DNA from: a gamma proteobacterium symbiont of Stewartia floridana | Lineage (GTDB): Bacteria; Pseudomonadota; Gammaproteobacteria; Chromatiales; Chromatiaceae | Length of the DNA stretch: 64,000 bases | Direction of reading: 5' to 3' | NCBI GenBank assembly: GCA_003676145.1 | Contig: NAUB01000024.1 | Location: 1 to 64,000 of the forward strand | Shown: positions 47,835 through 56,759 of the stretch, in pieces | Layout: each line of letters starts with the position of its first letter | How positions within the stretch are numbered: position 1 is the stretch's first letter | Notes under the pieces: generated by a model | The model's input: the letters and a program-made list of their open reading frames with translations, nothing else | Databases searched by the model: none | What the model was told of the DNA's origin: nothing | Made by a program: the position numbers and the translations under genes

Positions 47835-48500
47835 ATGAAGTATCTCGTACAAATTGCAACAATGGTGTTGCTCACAGCGTTTGGAGCCAAGCAAGTCATG
47901 GCGATTGAAGAAGCTCAGTATGATGTGATCCAGAAAGAGAACGATTTTGAGATTCGTGACTATGCGCCCCACATTCTTGCCGAAACCTATGTTACCGGTG
48001 CTATGGAGGATGCAGGATCGGCCGCTTTTGGGCGCCTTTTCGATTACATATCCGGCAATAACCAGTCTCGTAAAGAGGTTACTATGACGGCGCCGGTCTC
48101 CCAGCAGCCTGCCGGTGAAAAAATCAAAATGACCGCGCCGGTTGGGCAGCAGCCAGACAGTGAAGGTTGGGTTGTCAGTTTTATGATGCCCAGTGAATTT
48201 ACAATGGAAACACTTCCCCTACCGACAGATTCAAAGGTCACACTGCGCGAAGTCCCGCCACGACGGATGGCTGCAATACGCTATTCCGGTTTCTGGAGCG
48301 AGAGCAGCTACCTTGAACACAAAGCAGAACTGCTGCAGTGGATAGAAGAGGCAGGGCTATCCATCACCGGTGAGCCTGTCTGGGCCAGGTATAATGCTCC
48401 GTTTACGCCATGGTTTATGAGAAGAAATGAAATCCTGATACCGGTTAGTGAAGCAGCCAAAACTGCCGCAACGAGCCATCGAGCTGATGCCTCATATTGA
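47835..48500 (+). CDS. SOUL-family heme-binding-like protein, secreted
   Basis: The 221-residue protein has a signal peptide (about 1-24) and a SOUL domain. Starting at the ATG at 47835 places GTGGAG 8 nt upstream; an ATG two codons earlier is too close. Typical blocks are FEIRDYAPHILAET, the repeated KMTAPVSQQP-like and KMTAPVGQQP segments, and VPPRRMAAIRYSGFW. SOUL proteins bind heme or porphyrin in some organisms; bacterial roles are unknown. It stands alone. Confidence 0.87.
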   Translation: MKYLVQIATMVLLTAFGAKQVMAIEEAQYDVIQKENDFEIRDYAPHILAETYVTGAMEDAGSAAFGRLFDYISGNNQSRKEVTMTAPVSQQPAGEKIKMTAPVGQQPDSEGWVVSFMMPSEFTMETLPLPTDSKVTLREVPPRRMAAIRYSGFWSESSYLEHKAELLQWIEEAGLSITGEPVWARYNAPFTPWFMRRNEILIPVSEAAKTAATSHRADASY

Positions 48501-48521
48501 GCACCTTACTCTGAACTATCC

Positions 48522-48573
48522 CTTAGCACGCGGGCTGCCGAAATGCTCTGGCACTTTGGTAGCCCGAGCTAAG
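48522..48573. repeat. Long imperfect hairpin between convergent genes
   Basis: CTTAGC...CGGGCTGCC pairs with GGTAGCCCG...GCTAAG, with three wobble or mismatched pairs in the upper stem and a 4-nt loop. It sits between the SOUL gene and the convergent gene at 48604, so it may be a shared terminator, though there is no T-run. Confidence 0.45.
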
Positions 48574-48603
48574 TAGCAGCGATTGCACTGCAACTTGTTA
48601 TAC

Positions 48604-48969
48604 CTACTTCCAATTACTGACATTATTACACTTTTTATTGGAAATACGCTTTTCCCTTAAAGTCGTCTCGTAAGCTGTACCCGCACATGTACCAACCTTA
48701 TTACCCCACAGAGTGCCATCTCTTGGCTGTACGAGCATGTTAGGAATTTGAGGATTAAGATCATTTAAGCAAATACGTGTTGCTGAGGCTGCCACTTCTT
48801 CACATTCAGTGGCTGACACTTTAAAGCATTGGCGAAAGTACTGAGCCTCTTGGCAAAAGTAAGCTGGTATTGCCGTTTTCATTGCTTCAACCCATTTCCC
48901 TTTAGGTACTTCTTGTGCGTGTATAGGCAAAGATGCAAGGAATAATGCGCCCAGTACTGCTTTCTTCAT
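48604..48969 (-). CDS. Small secreted cysteine-containing protein, unknown
   Basis: The 121-residue protein has a signal peptide (about 1-18, IHA-QEV) and a mature part with six cysteines, likely forming disulfides in the periplasm. I do not recognise the family. AAGGAG lies 7 nt before the ATG. The gene is tightly bracketed by GTTATAC (48597-48603) next to its stop and GTATAAC (48985-48991) before its start, an arrangement reminiscent of an integron gene cassette, although full recombination sites are not evident. Confidence 0.6.
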   Translation of the reverse strand: MKKAVLGALFLASLPIHAQEVPKGKWVEAMKTAIPAYFCQEAQYFRQCFKVSATECEEVAASATRICLNDLNPQIPNMLVQPRDGTLWGNKVGTCAGTAYETTLREKRISNKKCNNVSNWK

Positions 48970-49007
48970 GATTTCTCCTTATGGGTATAACGGCCGGCTT
49001 TGGCAGG

Positions 49008-49180
49008 ATTGCATGGCACCCCATCAGATATTGCTACAAAAAAAGTAATCTGGCAATCTGACCTAGAATTAACATACCCATTTTGAATTCAAGGAAAGAT
49101 ATCAGGCCCAAGCCAAGAAAAGCGCTCATCACTCTTGATGCTATCCCCTACCATCAACATAGCGTATGTGCTTGTTATTC
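49008..49180. repeat. Copy 2 of the local intergenic repeat
   Basis: Begins ATTGCATGGCACCCCATC and ends TATGTGCTTGTTATTC, matching the ends of copy 3 (ATTGCATGGACACCCAATC ... GGGTGTCCTTGTTATTC). It separates two small minus-strand genes. Confidence 0.45.
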
Positions 49181-49189
49181 GCTGGCCTA

Positions 49190-49543
49190 TTATTCTTCAA
49201 GAATTATGTTAAAGCCGCCATATATCAGACGTTCACCATCAAATGGCATTGGATTTTGATCTTCCTGCATTCTTGGGTCTTCCATTGTCTTCTGCCATGC
49301 GACGTCTCTTACATCTTTTGACGGCCAGATAACCCAAGAAAGCACCACTGTTTCGTTAGCTTTACACTTTACCGACATCGGAAATGAAGTTATTTCACCA
49401 TCCGGTATATCATCCCCCCATGTCTCAACGACTTTTAGTGCTCCATAGTCCTTAAATACCATTGCGGAAATTTTAGCATGAGCAATGTATTCATCTTTTT
49501 TCTCAGTAGGTACAGCTGCGATAAAACCATCTACATATGACAT
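49190..49543 (-). CDS. DUF1428 (YbaA-like) protein
   Basis: The 117-residue protein matches the DUF1428/YbaA family of small dimeric alpha/beta-barrel proteins: SYVDGFIAAVPTEKKDEYI (2-20), WGDDIPDGE, MPFDGERLIYGGF. The role is unknown. The gene is flanked by repeat copies 2 and 3, suggesting that it was acquired or duplicated with them. Confidence 0.85.
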   Translation of the reverse strand: MSYVDGFIAAVPTEKKDEYIAHAKISAMVFKDYGALKVVETWGDDIPDGEITSFPMSVKCKANETVVLSWVIWPSKDVRDVAWQKTMEDPRMQEDQNPMPFDGERLIYGGFNIILEE

Positions 49544-49609
49544 TTTTGCTCTCCTTAATTAGTTTAATCTGAAGATATAATTATGGACCATTGAAAGGTT
49601 TGCATGGGA

Positions 49610-49699
49610 TTGCATGGACACCCAATCTAATATTGCACTTCTATCTTCTATGACTAGGATTACTTTTCGACATTCTTAGAGTGGGTGTCCTTGTTATTC
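49610..49699. repeat. Copy 3 of the local repeat, with 15-bp inverted ends
   Basis: GGACACCCAATCTAA (49616-49630) and TTAGAGTGGGTGTCC (49676-49690) are inverted repeats with one mismatch, 45 nt apart. This best-preserved copy looks like a small non-autonomous mobile or REP-type element. Confidence 0.55.
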
Positions 49700-49874
49700 T
49701 TCTAATTCCATCAACTGACAAATCAAGTACTTCCTCTGGGTACGATTCACTAATGGGAAGCCCAAATGGAAACAAAGAGAAATACTATAGAGATGGTAGT
49801 TTCTGGATCTTGGCATACACCAAGAGGACGAGGTGAATAGAAACGGTCCAGGTATAAAAATCTAGAACACACCA

Positions 49875-49902
49875 TTTGCGTTCTTAGCGTTCATTTGCGG
49901 AC
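49875..49902. repeat. Copy of the short REP-like repeat
   Basis: TTTGCGTTCTTAGCG followed by TTCATTTGCGG resembles the copies at 27476 and 31620-31710. It lies about 70 bp from the ribE stop. Confidence 0.4.
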
Positions 49903-49972
49903 TGAATTGTCTTTTCTTTTGCGATGAAGGGACGATACGCCAATTGTTCCAATTACAGGAGGGGCTGTAAGA

Positions 49973-50638
49973 TTAGCGACCTTTTATAAACCCCCGCTCC
50001 ATCAACAACGCTTCAGTCACGCCAGTAGCATTCATCTCAGCCGCCCCCTCCCCCATCATCAACCTCTCCAGATAACGTGCAATCAGATCCACCTCAAGAT
50101 TGACCCGAGTCCCCGCCTGATAACCATCCATAATGGTCTCCTGCAAGGTATGGGGCACCAGATTGAGTTCAAACTGGGCTCCGTTAACGCCGTTAACGGT
50201 AAGACTTACCCCATCGACACAGATCGACCCCTTATGGGCAATGTACTTCGCCAGTTCTTTCGGCGCGGCTACGCTGAAGCGAATGGACCGGGCATCATCT
50301 GCGCGCGACACAATCTCCCCTACCCCATCCACATGCCCACTGACCAGATGACCACCAAGCCGGGTGCTGAGCGTCAGAGCCTTCTCCAGGTTGACCGGAC
50401 TTCCCGCTTTGAGTTTGTGCAGGGTGGTCAGATTGATCGTCTCCCTGGAGACATCAGCTTTGAACCCCCGCCCAGTGAGTTCGATGACGGTCAGGCAGAT
50501 GCCATTGGTGGCGATACTATCGCCCAATGCCACATCATCAAGCTCAAGCTTGCCGCTGTTGATGGTCAGGCGCAGATCGCCGCCCCTAGTCTCCAGTGAC
50601 TCCACTTGGCCGATGGCCTGGATGATTCCGGTAAACAT
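49973..50638 (-). CDS. ribE: Riboflavin synthase alpha subunit
   Basis: The 221-residue enzyme dismutates two 6,7-dimethyl-8-ribityllumazine molecules to riboflavin. The N-terminal MFTGIIQAIGQVES and the two homologous lumazine-binding barrels (GICLTV near 46-51 and SLTVNGV near 144-150) are clear. The C terminus is slightly longer than usual. It lies 2 bp after ribD. In relatives ribBA follows directly; here 20 kb intervenes. Confidence 0.95.
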   Translation of the reverse strand: MFTGIIQAIGQVESLETRGGDLRLTINSGKLELDDVALGDSIATNGICLTVIELTGRGFKADVSRETINLTTLHKLKAGSPVNLEKALTLSTRLGGHLVSGHVDGVGEIVSRADDARSIRFSVAAPKELAKYIAHKGSICVDGVSLTVNGVNGAQFELNLVPHTLQETIMDGYQAGTRVNLEVDLIARYLERLMMGEGAAEMNATGVTEALLMERGFIKGR

Positions 50639-50640
50639 CC

Positions 50641-51768
50641 TTAATCCTCGTTGATGCGGGGGATGGCGGTAATACGGATGTCCGGGCCGATCTGTCGCAC
50701 ATCGGTGATGTTGAGTGACAGCCGTTGGGACATCTGCTGAATGCCTGGCAGTTTGAACAGCCCTCGCGCCGAGTCACCCATCAGGTGGGGAGCCTGGTAG
50801 ATGATCAGTTCATCGACCAGTCCCTGTTCGAGCATGGCGCCTGCCAGGGTTGCTCCCGACTCCAGGAGGATCTCGTTGATCTCCTGATCGGCGAGAAAAT
50901 GGAGCACTTCGTGCAGGTCCAGCCCCTGCTCCGTTGCCGGCACGGTGACCACCTGGGCGCCAGCGGCTTCCAGGGCGATGCCATGGGTTGGGTTGTCATC
51001 GCTGCAGACCACCAGGGTGGGACCCGGCAGGCTGAGCATTTTAGCGTTGGCCGGGGTTTGCAGTTTCGGGTCGAGCACCACCCGCACCGGGCCGGGGATC
51101 TGCAGATCCTCGTCGATGCCCAGTTCGCTGTGGGAGATGCGCACATTCATCGAGGGGTCATCGGCGAGCATGGTGCCGATACCGGTTAGGATGGCGTTGC
51201 TGGCGGCTCGCAGTTTGTGCACATCGACCCGCGACTCGTCGGAGGTGATCCACTTGCTCTCACCATTGGCCATGGCGGTTCGGCCATCCAGGCTCATGCC
51301 CATCTTACAGCGCACATAGGGCAACCCCTGACCCATGCGCTTGATGAAACCGGGATTGAGGGCAGCGGCCTGGGCTTCCAGGACGCCGCTGACCACCTCG
51401 ATTCCGGCCTCTTTCAGTTGTTCGAATCCTTTGCCTGCCACCTTGGGGTTGGGATCGGTCATGGCGGCCACCACCCGTTTCACCCCCGCCTCGATCAGGC
51501 CTTCGGTACAGGGTGGGGTTCTTCCCTGGTGACAACAGGGCTCCAGGGTGACATAGGCGGTGGCTCCACGGGCCGCTTCGCCCGCATCCGCCAGGGCGTT
51601 GCGCTCCGCGTGGAGCTCCCCGGCCCGGCGATGGTAGCCTTCGCCGACGATCTCCCCATCCTTGACCAGCACACATCCGACTCTGGGATTGGGCTGGGTG
51701 GTGTACCAGCCCCGCTTCGCCAACTGGATGGCGCGCCCCATATAGCGATGGTCGAGATCACTGCTCAA
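50641..51768 (-). CDS. ribD: Bifunctional pyrimidine deaminase/reductase
   Basis: The 375-residue protein joins the deaminase (about 1-145; HAERNAL near 53-59 and [11 protein letters not shown] near 77-87 bind zinc) and the NADPH-dependent reductase (about 148-370). It performs the second and third steps of riboflavin synthesis. Its start overlaps the nrdR stop by 4 bp. Confidence 0.96.
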   Translation of the reverse strand: MSSDLDHRYMGRAIQLAKRGWYTTQPNPRVGCVLVKDGEIVGEGYHRRAGELHAERNALADAGEAARGATAYVTLEPCCHQGRTPPCTEGLIEAGVKRVVAAMTDPNPKVAGKGFEQLKEAGIEVVSGVLEAQAAALNPGFIKRMGQGLPYVRCKMGMSLDGRTAMANGESKWITSDESRVDVHKLRAASNAILTGIGTMLADDPSMNVRISHSELGIDEDLQIPGPVRVVLDPKLQTPANAKMLSLPGPTLVVCSDDNPTHGIALEAAGAQVVTVPATEQGLDLHEVLHFLADQEINEILLESGATLAGAMLEQGLVDELIIYQAPHLMGDSARGLFKLPGIQQMSQRLSLNITDVRQIGPDIRITAIPRINED

Positions 51769-52277
51769 GATTTCTTTTCCTCATCGCCCAGCAGATCCAG
51801 CTGGCGACGCCGGGTCTCCGGGCTGGGTTGCTGTTCCAGACGCTCGATCTCTTCGCGGAAAGCGTTCACATCCTCGAACTTGCGATAGACCGAGGCGAAG
51901 CGCACATAGGCCACCTGGTCGAGCTGTTTCAGCTCCTCCATCACCAGTTCACCGATCGCCAGGGAGTTGATCTCCCGCTCGCCCCCCGCCATCAGTTTGC
52001 GGGTGATGTGGTTGATCGCCGCATCGACCTGATCGGCACTCACTGCCCTTTTTTCCAGGGCCCGATCCATACCGGCGCGGAGTTTACGTCCATCGAAATG
52101 GACCCGGCTGCCGTCCTGCTTGACGACCCAGGGGAGATTGAGTTCGGCGGTTTCGTAGGTGGTGAAGCGCTCTTTGCAGACAGTGCACTCCCGGCGCCGG
52201 CGGATCTGGTCACCCTCTCCCGCCAGGCGGGAGTCGATCACCTTGGTATCCTGGGCACCACAGAATGGACAGCGCAT
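51765..52277 (-). CDS. nrdR: Transcriptional repressor NrdR
   Basis: The 170-residue regulator has a zinc ribbon (C3, C6, C31, C34) and an ATP-cone domain (about 49-139) that senses ATP/dATP. It represses ribonucleotide reductase operons through NrdR boxes. Position between glyA and ribD is the standard one. The gap to glyA is 64 bp. Confidence 0.96.
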   Translation of the reverse strand: MRCPFCGAQDTKVIDSRLAGEGDQIRRRRECTVCKERFTTYETAELNLPWVVKQDGSRVHFDGRKLRAGMDRALEKRAVSADQVDAAINHITRKLMAGGEREINSLAIGELVMEELKQLDQVAYVRFASVYRKFEDVNAFREEIERLEQQPSPETRRRQLDLLGDEEKKS

Positions 52278-52341
52278 CGCTCTTTATCGGTTACGGTAAT
52301 CCGGGTGCCTGTTCAGCACCCGGTTACCTGTAGGTTGATTG

Positions 52342-53598
52342 TCAGTCGGCATAGACCGGGTGCTTGGCGCAGATATCCAGCACTTTGGCCTTGACCTCTT
52401 CGATCACCGCTTCATCGCCACGGGCATCGATTACGTCGCACATCCAGCCGGCCAATTCCACACACTCGGACTTGTTGAAGCCGCGGGTGGTGACCGCTGG
52501 GGTGCCGACCCGAATGCCGGAGGTGACAAAGGGTGACTGGGGATCGTTGGGCACTGCATTTTTATTCACGGTGATGTTGGACGCACCAAGCCAGGCATCC
52601 ACATCCTTACCGGTCAGGCCCGCTTCGATGAAGCTGACCAGAAACAGATGGTCGTCGGTGCCCTTGGAGACCACATCGTAACCCCGATCCATGAAGACCT
52701 GGGCCATGGCGCGGGCGTTGTCGATCACCTGACGCTGATAGGTTTTGTAGTCTGGCTCCATCGCCTCTTTGAAGGCCACCGCCTTGGCGGCGATCACATG
52801 CATCAGCGGACCACCCTGAATGCCGGGGAAGACCAGGGAGTTGAGTTTCTTCTCAATCTCCGGGTTGGACTTAGCCAGGATCAGACCGCCACGGGGACCG
52901 CGCAGGGTTTTATGGGTGGTGGTGGTGGTGACATCGGCAATATTCACCGGGCTGGGGTAGTGCCCCGCCGCGATCAGACCGGCCACATGGGCCATGTCGA
53001 CAAACAGATAGGCACCGATTTCATCGGCGATATCACGGAAGCGTTTCCAGTCGACGACCCGGGAGTAGGCGGAGAAACCGGCCACGATCATCTTCGGCTT
53101 GTGCTCTCTGGCGAGACGATCCACTTCGTCGTAATCGATCTCACCGGTCTCCGGATTCAGGCCGTACTGCACCGCGTTGTAGAGCTTGCCGGAGAAGTTG
53201 GGCTTGGCGCCGTGGGTCAGATGGCCGCCGTGGGCCAGACTCATACCGAGGATGGTATCCCCCGGCTGACAGAGTGCCATATAGACCGCCGCATTGGCCT
53301 GGGAACCGGAGTGGGGCTGCACGTTGGCGTAGTCCGCATCGAACAGAGCCTTGGCCCGGTCGATCGCCAGCTGCTCGGCCACATCCACATTCTCACAGCC
53401 ACCGTAGTAGCGTTTGGCGGGATAACCTTCGGCGTATTTGTTGGTCATCACACCGCCTTGCGCCTGCATCACCCGAGGGCTGGTGTAGTTCTCAGACGCT
53501 ATCAGCTCGATGTGCTCTTCCTGACGACGCTCTTCGGCCTCAATGGCGGCCCAAAGTTCATCATCGTAACCTTGAATCTGCATACTCTTATTGAACAT
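52342..53598 (-). CDS. glyA: Serine hydroxymethyltransferase
   Basis: The 418-residue PLP enzyme converts serine and tetrahydrofolate to glycine and methylene-tetrahydrofolate. [14 protein letters not shown] contains the PLP lysine near residue 230; ENYTSPRV and HSGSQAN are also typical. Length is normal. It heads the glyA-nrdR-ribD-ribE run. Confidence 0.97.
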   Translation of the reverse strand: MFNKSMQIQGYDDELWAAIEAEERRQEEHIELIASENYTSPRVMQAQGGVMTNKYAEGYPAKRYYGGCENVDVAEQLAIDRAKALFDADYANVQPHSGSQANAAVYMALCQPGDTILGMSLAHGGHLTHGAKPNFSGKLYNAVQYGLNPETGEIDYDEVDRLAREHKPKMIVAGFSAYSRVVDWKRFRDIADEIGAYLFVDMAHVAGLIAAGHYPSPVNIADVTTTTTHKTLRGPRGGLILAKSNPEIEKKLNSLVFPGIQGGPLMHVIAAKAVAFKEAMEPDYKTYQRQVIDNARAMAQVFMDRGYDVVSKGTDDHLFLVSFIEAGLTGKDVDAWLGASNITVNKNAVPNDPQSPFVTSGIRVGTPAVTTRGFNKSECVELAGWMCDVIDARGDEAVIEEVKAKVLDICAKHPVYAD

Positions 53599-53950
53599 AT
53601 CGCCCTCTTCTACTGCGCACTGGGCTGGCCCAGGCGGAAAAACATTCTGTTAATGGTGTTATCTTTTTTGTCACGTCCTACCAATGGGATTCCGTAATCA
53701 TGGCGCCATCGGCTGCGGTAACAGACTTCGACAACGCTACGGCCACAGAGCTCCGGGTCGATCCTGCTGACCCGTGGAGCAGAGGCGGAATATATCAAAG
53801 ATCGGGTTCTGAGTCCTGCCTCTGGGTACGCCTGAAATCCCCGTTTTAATCAAGGAATGGTGGGACACGCCTCGTGCGGCTCGCTGGCTGGAAACCGGCG
53901 CTCGATCCACGCCTCGCCCGGGCTCTGAATTGAACGCCCGAGGAGTTCGG
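53599..53950. other. 352-bp intergenic region upstream of glyA
   Basis: No gene is supported. Contains the glyA promoter region and a direct repeat of CACGCCTCG (around 53868 and 53911). No glycine, SAM or other known riboswitch pattern was recognised. Confidence 0.5.
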
Positions 53951-55564
53951 TTAATTACCGATCAACCCACTCTGCTGGAGAATCAGCAGAATCTCGTCCC
54001 GCAAGCCGAATATATAGACAGCGACAATGCCGATGAATAGCACAATCAACAGGACAAACATGGTTATGAAGCCACTGATCGCCACCCGCCGCTTGGTCTT
54101 CACCTCATCGGTCATGACTCTTGAGACCTGGCCGACCACGGGGAACTCAAGCTCGGTGCCCAAGGTCCGCATATCGAAATAGACCGGCTTCAACTGAGAC
54201 AGCAGGAAGGCCAGGGCGCCACCGATACCGAGTGCGGCAAACAGCACACCAATGGTCAGCATCAGCCGCTTGGGTCCAACCGGCAGCAAGGGCACTTTCG
54301 GCGGTTCGACCACACGGAACTTCAGGTTGTCGCCCGCCTCGTCGGCCCGCTCGGACATCTTCGCCGACTCGAGTCGCTGCACCAGCTCCTGATAGTTGGT
54401 CTTGTTGATGTTGTAGTCACGGTTCAGACGGGTCAGCTCCGCTTCCACCTTGGGCAGGGTATCGAGTTTCTTTCTGATCTCATCGACCCGATCCTGGTAC
54501 TCATCGTTGCGCAAGCGTATCGCCCGTAAGTCGACTTCCGACTGACGATAGGCAAGCTTCAGCTCTTCCAGTGCGGAAGAGACGCCTGGGGTGGTGTTGG
54601 AAACCGGTGCCACGGTGGTCGGCGGCTGATTGGCGGCCTGCTTTCTCAGCTCCTCGATCTTCGACCTCAGCTCCTGCACATTCGGATGCTGATCCGTATA
54701 GCGCAGCAGCAGTTCATCCAGGCGGGTCTGCATCGCCAGCAGACGCTGCCCCATGGGTGAGGTGGAGGCCGCCGAGAGCCCCAGACTCTCCTGCCGACGC
54801 TGCTCCTCGGCCAGGGTGGTGTTGTATTGATTCTTCAGCTCGTCGCGGCGGATTCTCGCCTCTTTGTACTCCAGCTGAACCGTCTCCAGATCGGCCCGGG
54901 CCGATTCCAGACGGGCGAAGATGCCGCCACTCTCTCTTGGCAGGGTGTCGACGTTTTTGCGTTTGAATTCGGTCAGTTTGTTTTCCGCTTCAACCAGGCG
55001 GGACTCATACTCGACGATCTGCTTCTGCAGAAAATCCTGGGCCGCATCCGATTCGATGCGGGTATCCCCCAGAGCGCTTTCGACGAAGATATCGAGCAGC
55101 ACCTTCACCACCCGCTGGGCCATGAAGCGGTCGTCGTATTCGAAGGCGATGGTGTAGAAATTCTCGGTCTCCCGGGTGCCGGGAATGGTGCGGCGATTGA
55201 CATCGACCACGATGGTCTGTCTCAACCAGTCGATCAGCTTCTCCTCCTCCTCACGGGAAGAGGCCTTGTGATCCATGTCGGTCAGCATCAGCAGCTTTTT
55301 CAGATTCTCATGACTCAGCAGGGTGCGGGTCATCAGATGCAGACGCTGATTCATGTCGTTCTGCACCGCCAATCCCTGCAGCAGCGGACGCAACACGCTC
55401 TCCGTATCCACATAGACCTTGGCTTCCGACTCATACTTCGAGGGCATCGAAAAGACCACGCCCCAGCCGATCAGCGCGACAATCCAGGAAACGGCAATCG
55501 CCTGCCAGCGGAAACGCCAGGCCGAGCGGATATAGTTCTTAATCTTGTAAATAATTTCGTTCAT
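53951..55564 (-). CDS. Wzz-type polysaccharide chain-length protein (XrtA-associated type)
   Basis: The 537-residue protein has an N-terminal membrane segment (about 18-40), a long periplasmic coiled coil (about 170-410), and two C-terminal hydrophobic segments (about 432-457 and 497-524). The opening block SAWRFRWQAI and YVDTESVLRPLLQGLAV resemble the TIGR03007 chain-length determinants linked to exosortase (XrtA/PEP-CTERM) clusters. No tyrosine kinase, glycosyltransferase or exosortase genes are nearby, so it is an orphan here. It would set polysaccharide length during export. Confidence 0.85.
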   Translation of the reverse strand: MNEIIYKIKNYIRSAWRFRWQAIAVSWIVALIGWGVVFSMPSKYESEAKVYVDTESVLRPLLQGLAVQNDMNQRLHLMTRTLLSHENLKKLLMLTDMDHKASSREEEEKLIDWLRQTIVVDVNRRTIPGTRETENFYTIAFEYDDRFMAQRVVKVLLDIFVESALGDTRIESDAAQDFLQKQIVEYESRLVEAENKLTEFKRKNVDTLPRESGGIFARLESARADLETVQLEYKEARIRRDELKNQYNTTLAEEQRRQESLGLSAASTSPMGQRLLAMQTRLDELLLRYTDQHPNVQELRSKIEELRKQAANQPPTTVAPVSNTTPGVSSALEELKLAYRQSEVDLRAIRLRNDEYQDRVDEIRKKLDTLPKVEAELTRLNRDYNINKTNYQELVQRLESAKMSERADEAGDNLKFRVVEPPKVPLLPVGPKRLMLTIGVLFAALGIGGALAFLLSQLKPVYFDMRTLGTELEFPVVGQVSRVMTDEVKTKRRVAISGFITMFVLLIVLFIGIVAVYIFGLRDEILLILQQSGLIGN

Positions 55565-56044
55565 CTAACCCTGCTACTACAGTTTGTCCTGATCATGCTA
55601 CTGCAGAAAATGAGCGATCCTTTTCTTGATGATTTCGGATCCATCACGACTGTCTGAATTAAGCTATCCATTCTAAAGGAGATCCAATCAGTAAAGTAGC
55701 CTAATATTCACTTGGCAGACAATTTGCGATGAGTTTTTTGACCTCGGGCATGGCGGGAAGTGCGCCCTACCGCTCCCTGCGCCTGCCTGCCGCCGCCAAG
55801 CCGGCCTGGAAAAATAAAACTTAACTATAAATCATATAGTTATCAAATTCACCTGAAGTGCTGCCGAAACTCTGCACCGCGCCGAATGCCGCCCTGCCCC
55901 GGATTTGGCGTCCTCAAGAGAGTCTAACTCACTCCCATTAAAGGAGTTTTTCATCTTCCTTAACTAACTCGATTTTCCATCTATCCTTGCATTAGAAGCG
56001 ACACCAAAGGCCACAGGCTTAACTTCAATCGAGGTCTATTACGT
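55565..56044. other. 480-bp intergenic region
   Basis: No gene is supported on either strand; GC changes from high to low within the stretch. It separates the divergent Wzz-type gene and the unknown gene at 56045, so it should hold both promoters. Confidence 0.5.
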
Positions 56045-56743
56045 ATGACCATGATTAGTCAGGCAAAATATGTCGATGGGTTATTCTATCCCGAGTGTCA
56101 TCCCGGCTGGGGTGGCTGCGCGGAAGAGCTGTTTCACTATACCTCCCGCTATAGCGCCTATACGGAGGCGCTGTTGCGCAATCTCTCCGACCAGCGTCAA
56201 TTCAATATGTCGGGCTACCAGGCAGCGAACCTGAGCCATGAACAGCGGCGCCTGATGGCGGCAATCCTGGCCCACAAACCCTGCTGTCGCACCGCCCGGG
56301 ATATCACCCAGATCATCCGCGGTGTGATCAACGGCGAAACCCATGTCAGCGAAGCGCTGACAAGCCACTATGAGGATCAGCTGAAGGTGATTCCCAAGGA
56401 TGTGGAGCTGGTCTACAGCGGCAAAGCCCACCCCCATGAGACGCCGGATGTGGCGCCACTGGATCCTTTGCTGAATCTGGCTTCAAGGCTGCAACTGCCT
56501 GTCGCGGTGCGCGGCAGTCATGTGGAGATTCCGTTGAAAGAGCTGGCGCAACATCTGGACTCGAGCAACTCATCACTGCGCAACAGCCTTCAGGAAGCGA
56601 TTCTGCAACTCCATTTTGCAGGCTATCAGCTTAAGAACCATCCGGGCCTGACCCACCGAGAGGTTCGGGAACTGAGTATGAAACGCCGCTGCGAACCACC
56701 GCCGGCAAAATTTTCACCGGCCAGGCACCAGCGGCATCACTGA
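56045..56743 (+). CDS. Protein of unknown function
   Basis: The 232-residue protein is not recognised. It has no signal peptide or membrane segment. It is rich in His and Leu, with four cysteines in the first 90 residues (C18, C25, C79, C80), and is mostly helical. GAGGT lies 9 nt before the ATG at 56045; a second ATG at 56051 is possible. It converges with speA, with 16 bp between the stops. Confidence 0.6.
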   Translation: MTMISQAKYVDGLFYPECHPGWGGCAEELFHYTSRYSAYTEALLRNLSDQRQFNMSGYQAANLSHEQRRLMAAILAHKPCCRTARDITQIIRGVINGETHVSEALTSHYEDQLKVIPKDVELVYSGKAHPHETPDVAPLDPLLNLASRLQLPVAVRGSHVEIPLKELAQHLDSSNSSLRNSLQEAILQLHFAGYQLKNHPGLTHREVRELSMKRRCEPPPAKFSPARHQRHH

Positions 56744-56759
56744 GTCCGTTTACAACAGC

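Larger units (their letters stand above)
49544..49972. other. 429-bp intergenic region at the ribE side of the accessory block
   Basis: No gene is visible. It holds repeat copy 3 (49610-49699) and a copy of the REP-like short repeat (49875-49902) just beyond the ribE stop. This is where ribE is cut off from ribBA. Confidence 0.6.
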
